A stretch of DNA of 64,000 bases from DAIDKA01 sp049792815 (lineage in GTDB: Bacteria; Pseudomonadota; Gammaproteobacteria; Steroidobacterales; Steroidobacteraceae). The position numbers and the translations under genes were made by a program. Positions 42,489 through 51,090 of this stretch are shown piece after piece; position 1 is the stretch's first letter, and every line of letters begins with the position of its first letter. A model generated the notes under the pieces. The model made no database searches, was not told the DNA's origin, and saw only the letters and a program-made list of their open reading frames with translations. The stretch lies in NCBI GenBank assembly GCA_049792815.1, contig JBARBG010000140.1, positions 1-64,000 of the forward strand, written 5' to 3'.

Positions 42489-44982
42489 TGCAGTCGCCGC
42501 CGCTGACGTCGACAAACTCCTGCAACAGGGCGCGCGCCTGGCTTGCGGCGTCCTCGTCACGCATCTGGCGCCCGGCGCTCACGCACTTCTCGTACTCGGC
42601 GGGCCTCAGGTTGGTGCGCAGCACCGCCTGCGCCGCCAGATTATGCCGCCGCCAGAAATTGAACAGCGGCACCAACGTCCGTTCGCGAATGTTGCGCGCG
42701 ACGCCCAGCAGGCGCGCGCCCTCCTCAAACCGGCCAAACTTCGCGCAAAGATAGCCGCAGCCTTCAATGGACCCGGCGATGCCGCGCATGTTCGTCACGT
42801 TCGCTATTCGCCGCATGGCGTCAAGCCATGCCGCCGCCGCCGGCCGATCATTTCCCTGGCTGAAGTGCGCCAGTGCGACATACATGTTGATGAAATGCTG
42901 CTGATGAAGATCGCTGCCGAGATCCCTAACGGCGGTCAGCGCCTCGATGGCGGCGGCATCGTTGCCGGTAGCAAGGCAGGTCCAGCCACGGGCCAGACCC
43001 GCAAGGCCGAGCAGCAACGGATCATCGAGCTGCCGGGCGATGCGCTCGGTAACCGCCAGCCGCGCGCCGGCCTCCTGCGCCCGGTCGATATTGCTCAGCC
43101 ACATCGCGTGGTACCCGCTGGCGTAACCCTCCGTCCAGGCATCCTGGTGCAGGCGGGCGATTCGGGCGGCCTCATCGAGTGCCCGATCGGGTGGATGTTG
43201 TGGCGGGCCAGTGGACAGTTCTTCTGAAGCATGGAAGTGGAAAGCGGCCACGCCCATACACAGCAGAGTCCGGCCCCGCTCGGGGCTCTCCTGGCCCTCC
43301 GTCCCCGCCAGTGCCCGTCGACACCATTGCAGGACAGCCGAGTAGGTACCGCGGGCTTTGGCGTAGAGGGTCAGATCACCGATGATTTGCAGTGCGAAGG
43401 AGCGGTTGCCCTCGATCAGCAACGCATACGCCACCGCCGCCTGGATGTTTCCATCCTCACGGGTCAGGGCTTCAATGATGCCCCGCCCACGGCCAGCCGC
43501 CATCTCAAGGTGCGCCTTGCGGCATTGCCCTACCACGTGTGCCAGGTGCGCCGCGCGCGCCCGCTGCTCTTCGCCCGCCCGCTGCAGGTGACCCAGCGCA
43601 TATTCACGAACCGACTCCAGCAGGCGGTAACGTGGCGGTGTCAGGCCCGGAATCGCCGACACCAGTGACTTCCTGACCAGGCCGGTCAGCAGATCAACGA
43701 CGAATTCCGGGTCGCTTCCCAGGGGTGCGGCGAGATCCATGGCCGCTTCGACGGTCCAGCCCTGGACGAAAATGCTGAACCAGGTGAGCAGGCGCTGTTC
43801 CTCCGCCGCGAGCAGCGAGAAACTCCAGTCAAGCAGTGCGAGCAGATTACGATGGCGGCTGTCGCGCCCCGCCGCATCGCTGTTGAGGAACCTGAAACGG
43901 TGCTCGAGCCGTTCCAGGACCTGGTCCGGTGACAGCAGCGCAAAACGGGTCGCGGCCAACTCGAGTGCGAGCGGCATGCCATCGAGGCGGATGCAGATTT
44001 CGACCAAGGTCCGGGCATTGGCCGGGGTCAGTTTGAAAAGCGGCTGGGCGAGGCGCACTCGGCTGATCAGCATCTGCATGGCCGCTGCCGCGGTAACGTC
44101 TTCCAGGGAATGCCCGAAATTGGGCTCGACCGCGGGCAACTCCAGCGGCGGCATTTGCATCAACTGCTCCGCCACGAAGCCCAAGGGAGCCTGCGACGTG
44201 GCCAGGACTTTGATGCCCTCGGTGCCGCGCAGCAATTCAAATACCCAGATACCGACCCCGGTGGCGATCCGATCGCAGTTGTCGAGCACCAGAAGGGTGC
44301 GACGACCTTGCAGCAAGGCCGTAACTTTGCGCTGCAGGTCCTCGATGCCGTCGGAGGCGATGGCCAGCGCCGCAGCCAGGCCGCGCAACGATTGCTCGGC
44401 GCTCACGAGAGGGGCCAGGTCGAAGAACCAGACACCATCTGGGTAGTCGCCGGCGGCAAGCCGCGCATATTCCAGCGCGCATTGCGTCTTGCCAATACCG
44501 CCGGCACCGAGAACGGTAATGGCGCGGTGCGTCACAAACAGTTCCGCCAGTGTTTCAAGCTCACGGGAGCGACCAATGAGGCTGTCGAATCGAGCCGGCA
44601 GGCGCGCGCTGGGTGGCGGCGCGAAGCGCACCGGCGCCGCCGTAACGCCGGCCTCTTCCTTTTCAAACGGCCCGATGTAGCGGTAACCGGACCCATACAC
44701 GGTCTGGATGAAACGCGGCACGTCGGGATCATCGCCGAAAGCCCGACGCGCCAGGGCGATCAGCCGATTGAGGGTCGAGGGCGTGACATAACGATGCCCC
44801 CAAATGGCGTCGAGCAGCTCATTACGGCCCAGCAGGGTGCCGGGCTGAGCGAGCAACTGCAGGATGACGGCAAAAACCTTGGGCTCGAGATCGATTTCGG
44901 TACTGCCACGCGCAAAGCGCCGATTCGCCGGATCGACGCTGAATTCACCGCAGCGATAGCTGACCGAGTAGCCCTGGACCAA
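42478..44982 (-). CDS. wHTH-ATPase-TPR transcriptional regulator
   Basis: An 834-residue regulator. Residues about 10-105 form an OmpR/CadC-type winged helix (I-D-L-E-P-K-V-F-A-V-I-L-Q-L-L and R-R-A-F-G-D-D-P ... Y-R-Y-I-G-P). A STAND-type ATPase follows, with P-loop G-A-G-G-I-G-K-T at about 159-166 and Walker B L-L-V-L-D-N-C-D. The C-terminal half is helical TPR-like. This layout resembles AfsR/SARP-related and MalT-like signalling proteins that oligomerise on ligand binding. It is divergent from the small secreted protein at 45150, which it may control (inference). Confidence 0.85.
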   Translation of the reverse strand: MVQGYSVSYRCGEFSVDPANRRFARGSTEIDLEPKVFAVILQLLAQPGTLLGRNELLDAIWGHRYVTPSTLNRLIALARRAFGDDPDVPRFIQTVYGSGYRYIGPFEKEEAGVTAAPVRFAPPPSARLPARFDSLIGRSRELETLAELFVTHRAITVLGAGGIGKTQCALEYARLAAGDYPDGVWFFDLAPLVSAEQSLRGLAAALAIASDGIEDLQRKVTALLQGRRTLLVLDNCDRIATGVGIWVFELLRGTEGIKVLATSQAPLGFVAEQLMQMPPLELPAVEPNFGHSLEDVTAAAAMQMLISRVRLAQPLFKLTPANARTLVEICIRLDGMPLALELAATRFALLSPDQVLERLEHRFRFLNSDAAGRDSRHRNLLALLDWSFSLLAAEEQRLLTWFSIFVQGWTVEAAMDLAAPLGSDPEFVVDLLTGLVRKSLVSAIPGLTPPRYRLLESVREYALGHLQRAGEEQRARAAHLAHVVGQCRKAHLEMAAGRGRGIIEALTREDGNIQAAVAYALLIEGNRSFALQIIGDLTLYAKARGTYSAVLQWCRRALAGTEGQESPERGRTLLCMGVAAFHFHASEELSTGPPQHPPDRALDEAARIARLHQDAWTEGYASGYHAMWLSNIDRAQEAGARLAVTERIARQLDDPLLLGLAGLARGWTCLATGNDAAAIEALTAVRDLGSDLHQQHFINMYVALAHFSQGNDRPAAAAWLDAMRRIANVTNMRGIAGSIEGCGYLCAKFGRFEEGARLLGVARNIRERTLVPLFNFWRRHNLAAQAVLRTNLRPAEYEKCVSAGRQMRDEDAASQARALLQEFVDVSGGDCING

Positions 44983-45149
44983 ACGTGCTCTCCTACCGGT
45001 TGTTACTTTAGCCGTAGGACCGAAGCAGGGCCAATCCTCACAAAGCCCTCATTGGTCGCATGAGTCGGCGCGTTGCAGCTGAACTAGAGTGTCGGCTTGG
45101 ACTCGGGGTAACTCTCTGCAACGCAATAAAACTACTGAGGTAAGACTCC

Positions 45150-45683
45150 ATGAAGACAACTCTCATCGGAATGGCATTCGTCGCGACCGCAACGCTCTTC
45201 GGAGTGTCTGCGCAGGCCAACTGCTCCTCTGCGGTTGGCGGGAGCGACAAACAGCTCTCACTTCCCGCGCATCACGTGAGCTTCGGCCAACACGAGGGCA
45301 TAGTGGGAACCTGGCTGGTGAATTACGGCCCTGTTGGCGAAGCCTTCATTCAATGGCACAGCGATGGCACTGAGTGGGAAAACATCAATCACCCCGGCGT
45401 AGGCGGAAACATCTGCATGGGTTCCTGGATAGCGACAGGCCCGTGGACTGTTTCGCGCAACCACTTCGGTTGGATCTTTGATTCGACGACGGGATTGGTT
45501 GCCGGATATTTCAATGAGACCGAGACAGACACGCTGGCGAAGGATGGAAACTCATATTCCGGAACCAACGTTACGATTTTTTATGATTTGGACCACAACG
45601 TAGTGCCAGCCCCGGGGGCACCGTCGCCGGCACCCGTGGGTGGATACCCTGGTACTTCGTCGGCGGTTCGAATCTCACCCTAG
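45150..45683 (+). CDS. Secreted small protein of unknown function
   Basis: A 177-residue exported protein. Signal peptide residues 1-23 end A-Q-A-N. The mature part has a lipocalin-like feel: G-T-W-L-V-N-Y-G-P near its start, three G-S-W/P-W segments and many aromatic residues. The C-terminal 30 residues are Pro/Gly/Ala-rich and probably disordered. It has two cysteines only, one near the start of the mature protein and one at C-M-G-S-W. No catalytic motif seen. GAGGT precedes ATG 45150 by 9 bases. Confidence 0.65.
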   Translation: MKTTLIGMAFVATATLFGVSAQANCSSAVGGSDKQLSLPAHHVSFGQHEGIVGTWLVNYGPVGEAFIQWHSDGTEWENINHPGVGGNICMGSWIATGPWTVSRNHFGWIFDSTTGLVAGYFNETETDTLAKDGNSYSGTNVTIFYDLDHNVVPAPGAPSPAPVGGYPGTSSAVRISP

Positions 45684-45706
45684 CATCTGCTGATCGGCAG
45701 ATCTGA

Positions 45707-45743
45707 GGCTCCCGTCGTCCCCGACCCCCGGACGGCGGGAGCC
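45707..45743. terminator. Strong hairpin between convergent genes
   Basis: GGCTCCCGTCGTCC pairs with GGACGGCGGGAGCC, 14 positions with one G-T pair and a 9-base loop. It sits between two genes that end towards each other, as a bidirectional terminator would. No T-run is seen on either side. Confidence 0.6.
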
Positions 45744-45751
45744 TGGTCCGG

Positions 45752-47152
45752 TCAGCGCAGCGCCAGGGTGTCCCGTCGCCAGGTAACATCCTGCCAGCGT
45801 CCGAAGTCGCGCAGCAGCTCCGGGTTGCTGGCTTGCCGCACGGTCACGAGATCATCGAGCCGCAGTTCCTCGAAGCTGCGCCGGAAATGCCCGTGCTCCT
45901 TCACTTCCAGCGCAATCAGCAGCCGTCTCGTGGCCGGAACGTAGCCGGCGTAGTCGATGTAGCCCAATTCAGGGTCATTGCTGCCCGGCGGCAATACATC
46001 AGCAACCCAGGCTCCGCCACGCCTGTGGAAGATCCACAGCTCACGCCAGCTCTCGAGCGGTTGCACCGCCAGCACCACCGCCTCCCCCGGCGCGACCACC
46101 TGCGCCGAGGCCAGCCAGGCGATACCGTAGGTGCAGCGCTGGACCAGGGGCGTGGGACCGGATTGCAGTGCATGCAAGGTTATGCAGGTTTCCCCTGGAT
46201 CACCGGCAGCCACCGCCAGGGTGAACCCCGCGAGTTTTGCGGCCGGCATGGCCGGCGCCCAGCGACTGGCGCCGACCCGCACGGCGGCGTCGGCATAGTC
46301 GGAGCGGCGATCCTCTCCGAGGTCGTTGACCCGCACGCTCAGCAGCTCAGTCATTGCGCGCTGACCCGCCGCGAGGGGAGCGAGGCCCTCCCGAGCCTCT
46401 TCAAAGGCCAAGGACGCCCACACCGCGGCGCGGCGGGCATGCAGCCGACCGCGCGTCAGGGGCGTCAAGTCGCGTTCCGCAATCCCCTCCAGAACAGCAC
46501 TGCGTTCACGATCCAGAGTGGTGCGGGCCACGGCGCCGAGCCCGGGATCGATGCAGTCGGGTCGCGTGAGGCTCAAGGCGGCCAGCGCGCGCTCCTCGGC
46601 CGAGGCCTGCGGCAGTTGTAAAACGCGCTGAAACAGTTCGCCGTCGTAACACACCTGCATGTGGCCATTGCGCTCGAAGCTGCGCATGTGGATGCCGAAC
46701 TGGGCGACGACATCCAGGTGCGCGCCGATATCGACCCCCGGACTTAAGCTGCCCGAGGCGACATCGGCCAGCCGTTCGGCCATGCGTGCGATGGCTTCGA
46801 GCGGTTCCGCCGTGAGCGCCTGCGAAGGCACGGCCTTGACATAGGCAGCGCCGTAGCTGATTCCCAGCGCTTCTGAGCCGCGGCTCTCGCGCAGGAACCT
46901 CAATACTGCAAGCAGCTCGGGTGCATCGCTGGCAGTGAGCCCCAGAGGGCGTACCGCCTCGCTGCGCAGATAGCCGCCACGCTCGCGCCGGTAGTTGTAC
47001 ACCTGCAGATAACCGGCGCGTTCGCCGCGGATTTCAAGCACGTCTCCCTGCCACAGCGTCGTCAGCTCAGTGGCTCCCGACTGCGCCGCGGAGCGCAGCG
47101 GGGTATGGTCCTGGACCACGATGGCCAGCGCAGCCGCCAGCGCGAGGATCAC
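45752..47152 (-). CDS. SH3-like exported protein, partner of SPFH gene
   Basis: A 466-residue protein. A hydrophobic N-terminus (L-A-A-A-L-A-I-V-V) starts it. Residues about 15-65 resemble a bacterial SH3 domain (L-R-S-A-A-Q-S-G ... L-Q-V-Y-N-Y-R-R-E-R-G-G-Y-L). The middle is helical, and the C-terminal third is a beta-rich part ending in R-R-D-T-L-A-L-R. No enzyme motif. It starts at GTG 47152, overlapping the SPFH stop codon (GTGA), so both are co-translated; it is probably a membrane-associated partner of that protein. Confidence 0.65.
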   Translation of the reverse strand: MILALAAALAIVVQDHTPLRSAAQSGATELTTLWQGDVLEIRGERAGYLQVYNYRRERGGYLRSEAVRPLGLTASDAPELLAVLRFLRESRGSEALGISYGAAYVKAVPSQALTAEPLEAIARMAERLADVASGSLSPGVDIGAHLDVVAQFGIHMRSFERNGHMQVCYDGELFQRVLQLPQASAEERALAALSLTRPDCIDPGLGAVARTTLDRERSAVLEGIAERDLTPLTRGRLHARRAAVWASLAFEEAREGLAPLAAGQRAMTELLSVRVNDLGEDRRSDYADAAVRVGASRWAPAMPAAKLAGFTLAVAAGDPGETCITLHALQSGPTPLVQRCTYGIAWLASAQVVAPGEAVVLAVQPLESWRELWIFHRRGGAWVADVLPPGSNDPELGYIDYAGYVPATRRLLIALEVKEHGHFRRSFEELRLDDLVTVRQASNPELLRDFGRWQDVTWRRDTLALR

Positions 47153-48381
47153 GGCTTGGCCTCGGGGGCATCGCCGAGGAGGTTCGAGCCGATGAAGTGA
47201 CCGGCGGCAGGTGTCGGCGCGATGATGACCTGTACTTTGTCCGAGAGCTTGTCGGCGAGAGTCTTCTGGATCAGGAGGGGGTACTGGGTAATCAAGGCGC
47301 CCTCGCGCTGCATCTGACCGGCGTTCGCCTTGCCGACGAGGTCGAGCCGATAGGCCTCGGCGTCGGCGAGCTTCTGCCTGGAATCAGCTTCGCCCCGGGC
47401 TTCGATGCGCCGCGCCTCGGCGGCGCCTTCCGCGATCCTGATGCGGGCCACCTTGTCGGCCTCGGCCTCCAGCTGCCGCTGCTCGATCTGCTTCTGTTTG
47501 AACGGCAGAATGTGTTGCATGGTCTCCTCCTGCGCCTTGGCGGCGATGACCTGTTCCTGACCGGCGGCCTCGGCGGCGGCCTGGCGGCGCAGTTTGTCGG
47601 ACTCTGATTCGAGCTGAGTCTCCTTGACCTGCGCCTCCTTCAGCTGCAGGGTGTAGCGCACCTTTTCGGTCTCCAGTTCCTCCGCCAGCAGCTTCTCCAT
47701 GCCGGCCCGATAGTCCGGCGGCAGATCCACCTGGCCCATGCTGACACTGCGCAGCACCAGGCCCATGGCCGCAAGCCGCGGCTTCAGTTGCGCGGCGAGC
47801 TCGCGCTGGATGTCGGCGCGCCTGCCCGTAAAGATCTCCCGTACCGTGTGCCGGGCGAAGAGCGGATAGGCAATGTCCTGGACGGCGGGCCGCACCAGGT
47901 CCGCGCTGAGATCATCCGGATAGTTTTTGGACATCTGTGCAATGCGGCCACGGTCGATAGCCCAGCGCACGGTGAGGTCAACGCCAATCGACAGGCCTTC
48001 GGTGGACTGGAAGGGGGCCGAACCGGTGGCACTTGCGCCTTCGGCGAGGCGGTACACCTGGTCGCGGGTCGAAAAGCGGCGTACCTGGTGGATCTTCGGT
48101 AGCACCAACACGGTACCGTCCGAGAACGACTTCACCGAGCCGTCGAGCTGGTTCACACGCACCAGTACCTCGCCGCCGTTGGCGGTGGCGAAGGGCGGAT
48201 GCTCGTAAAGACCGTAGCCACAGGCCGCGAGCGCCCCGAGCGCCGCGAGTCGCCAGCGATACCGTACCACCGCGACGCCGAGCGCACGCGCGGCGGCGGC
48301 CAATGCGCCGGCCAGCCGGCCAGTGGGTTCCACCACCACCCGTCGCAGAATTTCCAGGACCTCGTCCACCCGCCCAGACAT
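47149..48381 (-). CDS. SPFH/prohibitin-like membrane protein
   Basis: A 410-residue protein. A membrane helix lies at about 43-60 (R-Y-R-W-R-L-A-A-L-G-A-L-A-A). The SPFH domain follows (residues about 65-250), containing V-S-M-G-Q-V-D-L-P-P-D-Y. A long Glu/Lys/Ala/Gln coiled coil (about 250-370) ends in a polar tail. ATG 48381 follows GGGA and is preferred to a start 25 codons upstream. Coupled to the SH3-like gene. A second SPFH protein (slipin-like) is encoded at 12367. Confidence 0.82.
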   Translation of the reverse strand: MSGRVDEVLEILRRVVVEPTGRLAGALAAAARALGVAVVRYRWRLAALGALAACGYGLYEHPPFATANGGEVLVRVNQLDGSVKSFSDGTVLVLPKIHQVRRFSTRDQVYRLAEGASATGSAPFQSTEGLSIGVDLTVRWAIDRGRIAQMSKNYPDDLSADLVRPAVQDIAYPLFARHTVREIFTGRRADIQRELAAQLKPRLAAMGLVLRSVSMGQVDLPPDYRAGMEKLLAEELETEKVRYTLQLKEAQVKETQLESESDKLRRQAAAEAAGQEQVIAAKAQEETMQHILPFKQKQIEQRQLEAEADKVARIRIAEGAAEARRIEARGEADSRQKLADAEAYRLDLVGKANAGQMQREGALITQYPLLIQKTLADKLSDKVQVIIAPTPAAGHFIGSNLLGDAPEAKP

Positions 48382-48464
48382 TTTCCCAACTCCCGTGCGG
48401 CTGTTGTGCCGCAAAGTGGGAGTCTGGCGGGAAGTTGTGGCGCGGCCATGCCGCAATAGTGGCG

Positions 48465-49658
48465 CTATATGGCGCCGGGCGGTGATTCCAGTGACTTCAG
48501 GAAATACAGTCGCTGCAGCACGAAGTCCGGATCGCTGCTGAGGCGGCGCAGGCCCACGAGTGCCTCATCGAGATGTGGTCCGCCGCCATTGGCGTGATAG
48601 ATCAGCTTCTTGTTGGCAATCGACTGTGGCGAGATGCGATTGAGGAAAATATCCCGTCGCGACTGCGAATAGCGGTCCAGGATCGCAGGATCCGCGCCGC
48701 ACAGGACTGCCGACAGTGCCGGATACAGGGCGAAGCAGTCGAACAGCCCGGACGTGAGTCCCAGTCCGCCCGTGGGGTTCGTGACATGGGCTGCATCACC
48801 CACCAGCACCACTCTTCCCACGCGATAGCGTGCCGCCGAGCGCTGATGCATGCGATAGGGCGTCACGCGCTCGATGCTGTAGTTGGCCCCGGGCAGGATT
48901 GCGTCATAGACACGCGGCAGCCGCTCCCGCACCGAGTCCTCGGGAAGGCCGGCATCCTCCATATAGGTGCAGCGCCACAGTCCCCGGTTATCCAGTTTCG
49001 CGATGACGGCGCCGTAGGCCTCGTCAATGAGAAACGTCGCCCGCGCGTAATGGTATTGTTCAAAGTCAAAGTAAAGATTGGTCGCCACGAAGCGTTCCGG
49101 CCAAGTCATGCCTTCGAAGTCCAGACCAAGCTGCCGTCGCACCGTGCTGCCGGCGCCATCGGCTCCAATCACCCAGCGCGCGCGCATCTCCTGCGCGCCC
49201 TCGGGCGTCATGACCTGAAGGGTGACACCGTCATCATCCTGTACCAGCTGGATCAGCCGCGTATTGAAGCGAACACTGGCCTGCGGATGTTGTTCGAGCC
49301 GTCGCAGGGCGATTTCGGCCAGGCGATGCTGGCCGAGGTGGATGTTGTAAGGGTAGGGCGTGCGGCCATTGAGAACATCCAGACTGAAGTCGATGCGCTC
49401 ACGAGTCTTGTGCACCAGGTAGGTGTAGTCCTGCTTGGTAAAGCCGGTGTTCTCGACCTCCTCGCGAATCCCCAGTCTTTCCAGCCCCTCGACCACGCTC
49501 CAGTGGTAAACGGCCGCCCGCGGCGAGTCGACGATGCGGGGTTCGGCCTCGATCACCGACACCCGGGCCCCGGCCTGGGCCAGGCCGAGCGCGCAGATGA
49601 AGCCGGTGGGGCCACCCCCGACAATGATGACGTCTTCCACCGGTGTAGTATGCGTCAT
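48465..49658 (-). CDS. FAD-dependent monooxygenase
   Basis: A 397-residue class A flavoprotein hydroxylase. The first FAD motif is V-I-I-V-G-G-G-P-T-G; the DG motif is V-I-G-A-D-G-A-G-S-T-V-R; the second FAD motif is V-L-V-G-D-A-A-H. Resembles MhpA or para-hydroxybenzoate hydroxylase types that insert oxygen into aromatic rings. It lacks the C-terminal thioredoxin-like domain of phenol hydroxylases. Its ATG overlaps the ATG of the opposite cyclo-ligase gene at bases 49656-49659, so at least one start is probably wrong. Confidence 0.88.
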   Translation of the reverse strand: MTHTTPVEDVIIVGGGPTGFICALGLAQAGARVSVIEAEPRIVDSPRAAVYHWSVVEGLERLGIREEVENTGFTKQDYTYLVHKTRERIDFSLDVLNGRTPYPYNIHLGQHRLAEIALRRLEQHPQASVRFNTRLIQLVQDDDGVTLQVMTPEGAQEMRARWVIGADGAGSTVRRQLGLDFEGMTWPERFVATNLYFDFEQYHYARATFLIDEAYGAVIAKLDNRGLWRCTYMEDAGLPEDSVRERLPRVYDAILPGANYSIERVTPYRMHQRSAARYRVGRVVLVGDAAHVTNPTGGLGLTSGLFDCFALYPALSAVLCGADPAILDRYSQSRRDIFLNRISPQSIANKKLIYHANGGGPHLDEALVGLRRLSSDPDFVLQRLYFLKSLESPPGAI

Positions 49659-50310
49659 GGGCGAGAAAGATGAACCGCGCGACTACAGCTCGCCGGTGTG
49701 CTACGCGGCCGAACTGGAAAGCGCGCCTTCGGCCTGGAGCGAGATCAAGGCCTGGCGCAAGGCGCAACGGACCGCGATCATCGGTCAGCGCATGGCGCGT
49801 GCCCCGCAGGATCGCAAGCGCCTCAGTGAGCCGGTGATCGAATACCTGGAGACCGCCATCGACGTGACCCGCTATCCGGTGCTGGGGGTCTACTGGCCGA
49901 TCCGTGGCGAGATCGACCTGCGGGAGTTTGCGCGCCGGCACGTCGATGCCGGGGGCGTGGTCGGACTGCCCGTGGTGGTGCAGGATGCGGCGCCGGTGGA
50001 GTTCTGGCGCTGGCAAGCCGGCATGGCGCTGAAGCGCGGACACTGGAATATTCCAGTGCCGCCGGAGCGTGACGTGGTGCAACCGAATGTACTCATCGTC
50101 CCGCTGGTCGGATTCGATGCCGGGCGTTATCGCCTAGGGTATGGCGGAGGCTTCTACGATCGCACCCTGGCGGCCGCAAAGCCGCGCCCGTACACCATCG
50201 GTATCGCCTTCGCGGATGCCGAGCTCGACACCATTTATCCGCAGCCGCACGACATTCCGATGGACGTTATCGTGACCGAGCGCTTCGTCCGCAGCCGCGA
50301 TCAAGCCTAG
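49657..50310 (+). CDS. 5-formyltetrahydrofolate cyclo-ligase
   Basis: A 217-residue enzyme that converts 5-formyl-THF to 5,10-methenyl-THF with ATP. Signature segments: I-K-A-W-R-K-A-Q-R-T-A near residue 30, and the C-terminal G-R-Y-R-L-G-Y-G-G-G-F-Y-D-R near residue 155. The first 25 residues are an extension beyond the usual E. coli length. The start at ATG 49657 shares bases with the opposite gene's start codon. The 3' end overlaps the small membrane gene by 4 bases. Confidence 0.88.
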   Translation: MGEKDEPRDYSSPVCYAAELESAPSAWSEIKAWRKAQRTAIIGQRMARAPQDRKRLSEPVIEYLETAIDVTRYPVLGVYWPIRGEIDLREFARRHVDAGGVVGLPVVVQDAAPVEFWRWQAGMALKRGHWNIPVPPERDVVQPNVLIVPLVGFDAGRYRLGYGGGFYDRTLAAAKPRPYTIGIAFADAELDTIYPQPHDIPMDVIVTERFVRSRDQA

Positions 50311-50555
50311 CGGTCTCCCGAGCGCCACCGCGGAGGTTCGCCCTTCCAATAGCAGATCGCCAACAGCAGTCCCAACATCGCCAAGACAAAGACGAGGTGG
50401 GGCACCGGCAGGTGGCGTGGTCCCAGCGTGGCAAGGCCGCCAAAAAAGGCGCCGAACCACCCCCCGTAGACCGCCCAGCCTTCCCACGTCAGTGGCAATC
50501 CCCAACCCCATCCGTAGCGCTTGGCGGCAAACCAGTACCTGGGCACTTTATTCAT
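50307..50555 (-). CDS. Small membrane protein
   Basis: An 82-residue protein with a Trp/Gly-rich start (Y-G-W-G-W-G-L-P) and two hydrophobic stretches at about 24-43 and 50-68. It ends in a polar tail. No family recognised. Overlaps the cyclo-ligase stop on the opposite strand. Confidence 0.55.
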   Translation of the reverse strand: MNKVPRYWFAAKRYGWGWGLPLTWEGWAVYGGWFGAFFGGLATLGPRHLPVPHLVFVLAMLGLLLAICYWKGEPPRWRSGDR

Positions 50556-50567
50556 GGGGCGATGCCT

Positions 50568-51089
50568 TCACGGCAGGGAAGAGGGAGGATCGGTCGCTCT
50601 TGGCGGAAGTGGACCGCCGGCATAGCTGGGAATCACGGTGCGAATGTTCTTCTGGGAAAAGCCGATGCCGTCTGCAAACTTCCACGACACTCCCTGATCC
50701 TCCGAGACGCCGATGAAATAGGCGGTCTGGGAGTAGCGCTGTCCTTGGAGGATCATTGTTTCCTGGTAGGGGATGAAGATGTACTGCTTGCGGTCACCGG
50801 GAAATGGCCAGCCCGCTGCCCCAAGCTCAAACCGCTCGATCTTGCCCTGCGCAACCCTGATATTTTCAAATGACACATTGAGCTGGGCGCGCAGCTCACC
50901 CAGTTCAAAACCCTGTGCCAGAAGCGGCTTCGTATACATCCACTTCATGGTGCACTCTGTGTCCAGCGCCTTCATGCAGTCAACCAGCGATTGCGCATCG
51001 TGCAGCGCGCTGGCAATGCTGTCGGCAGCCAGCGCCACGGGTGCGATGCCAAGCAGCGCAACGGCAGACAGAAACCTGCAGCGAATCAT
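50568..51089 (-). CDS. Exported protein of unknown function
   Basis: A 173-residue protein. The signal peptide ends A-L-A-A-D at about residue 22. The mature part has two cysteines close together (D-C-M-K-A-L-D-T-E-C) that may form a disulfide and a central aromatic Q-Y-I-F-I-P-Y-Q-E segment. I recognise no family. It follows the enolase-superfamily gene by 1 base, so it belongs to that unit. Confidence 0.55.
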   Translation of the reverse strand: MIRCRFLSAVALLGIAPVALAADSIASALHDAQSLVDCMKALDTECTMKWMYTKPLLAQGFELGELRAQLNVSFENIRVAQGKIERFELGAAGWPFPGDRKQYIFIPYQETMILQGQRYSQTAYFIGVSEDQGVSWKFADGIGFSQKNIRTVIPSYAGGPLPPRATDPPSSLP

Positions 51090-51090
51090 G

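Noticed and set aside
41172..42560. 462-codon antisense frame opposite the FAD oxidase
   Set aside because: The plus strand encodes an intact FAD-binding pattern and follows a good ribosome-binding site; the antisense text has no domain or start signal.
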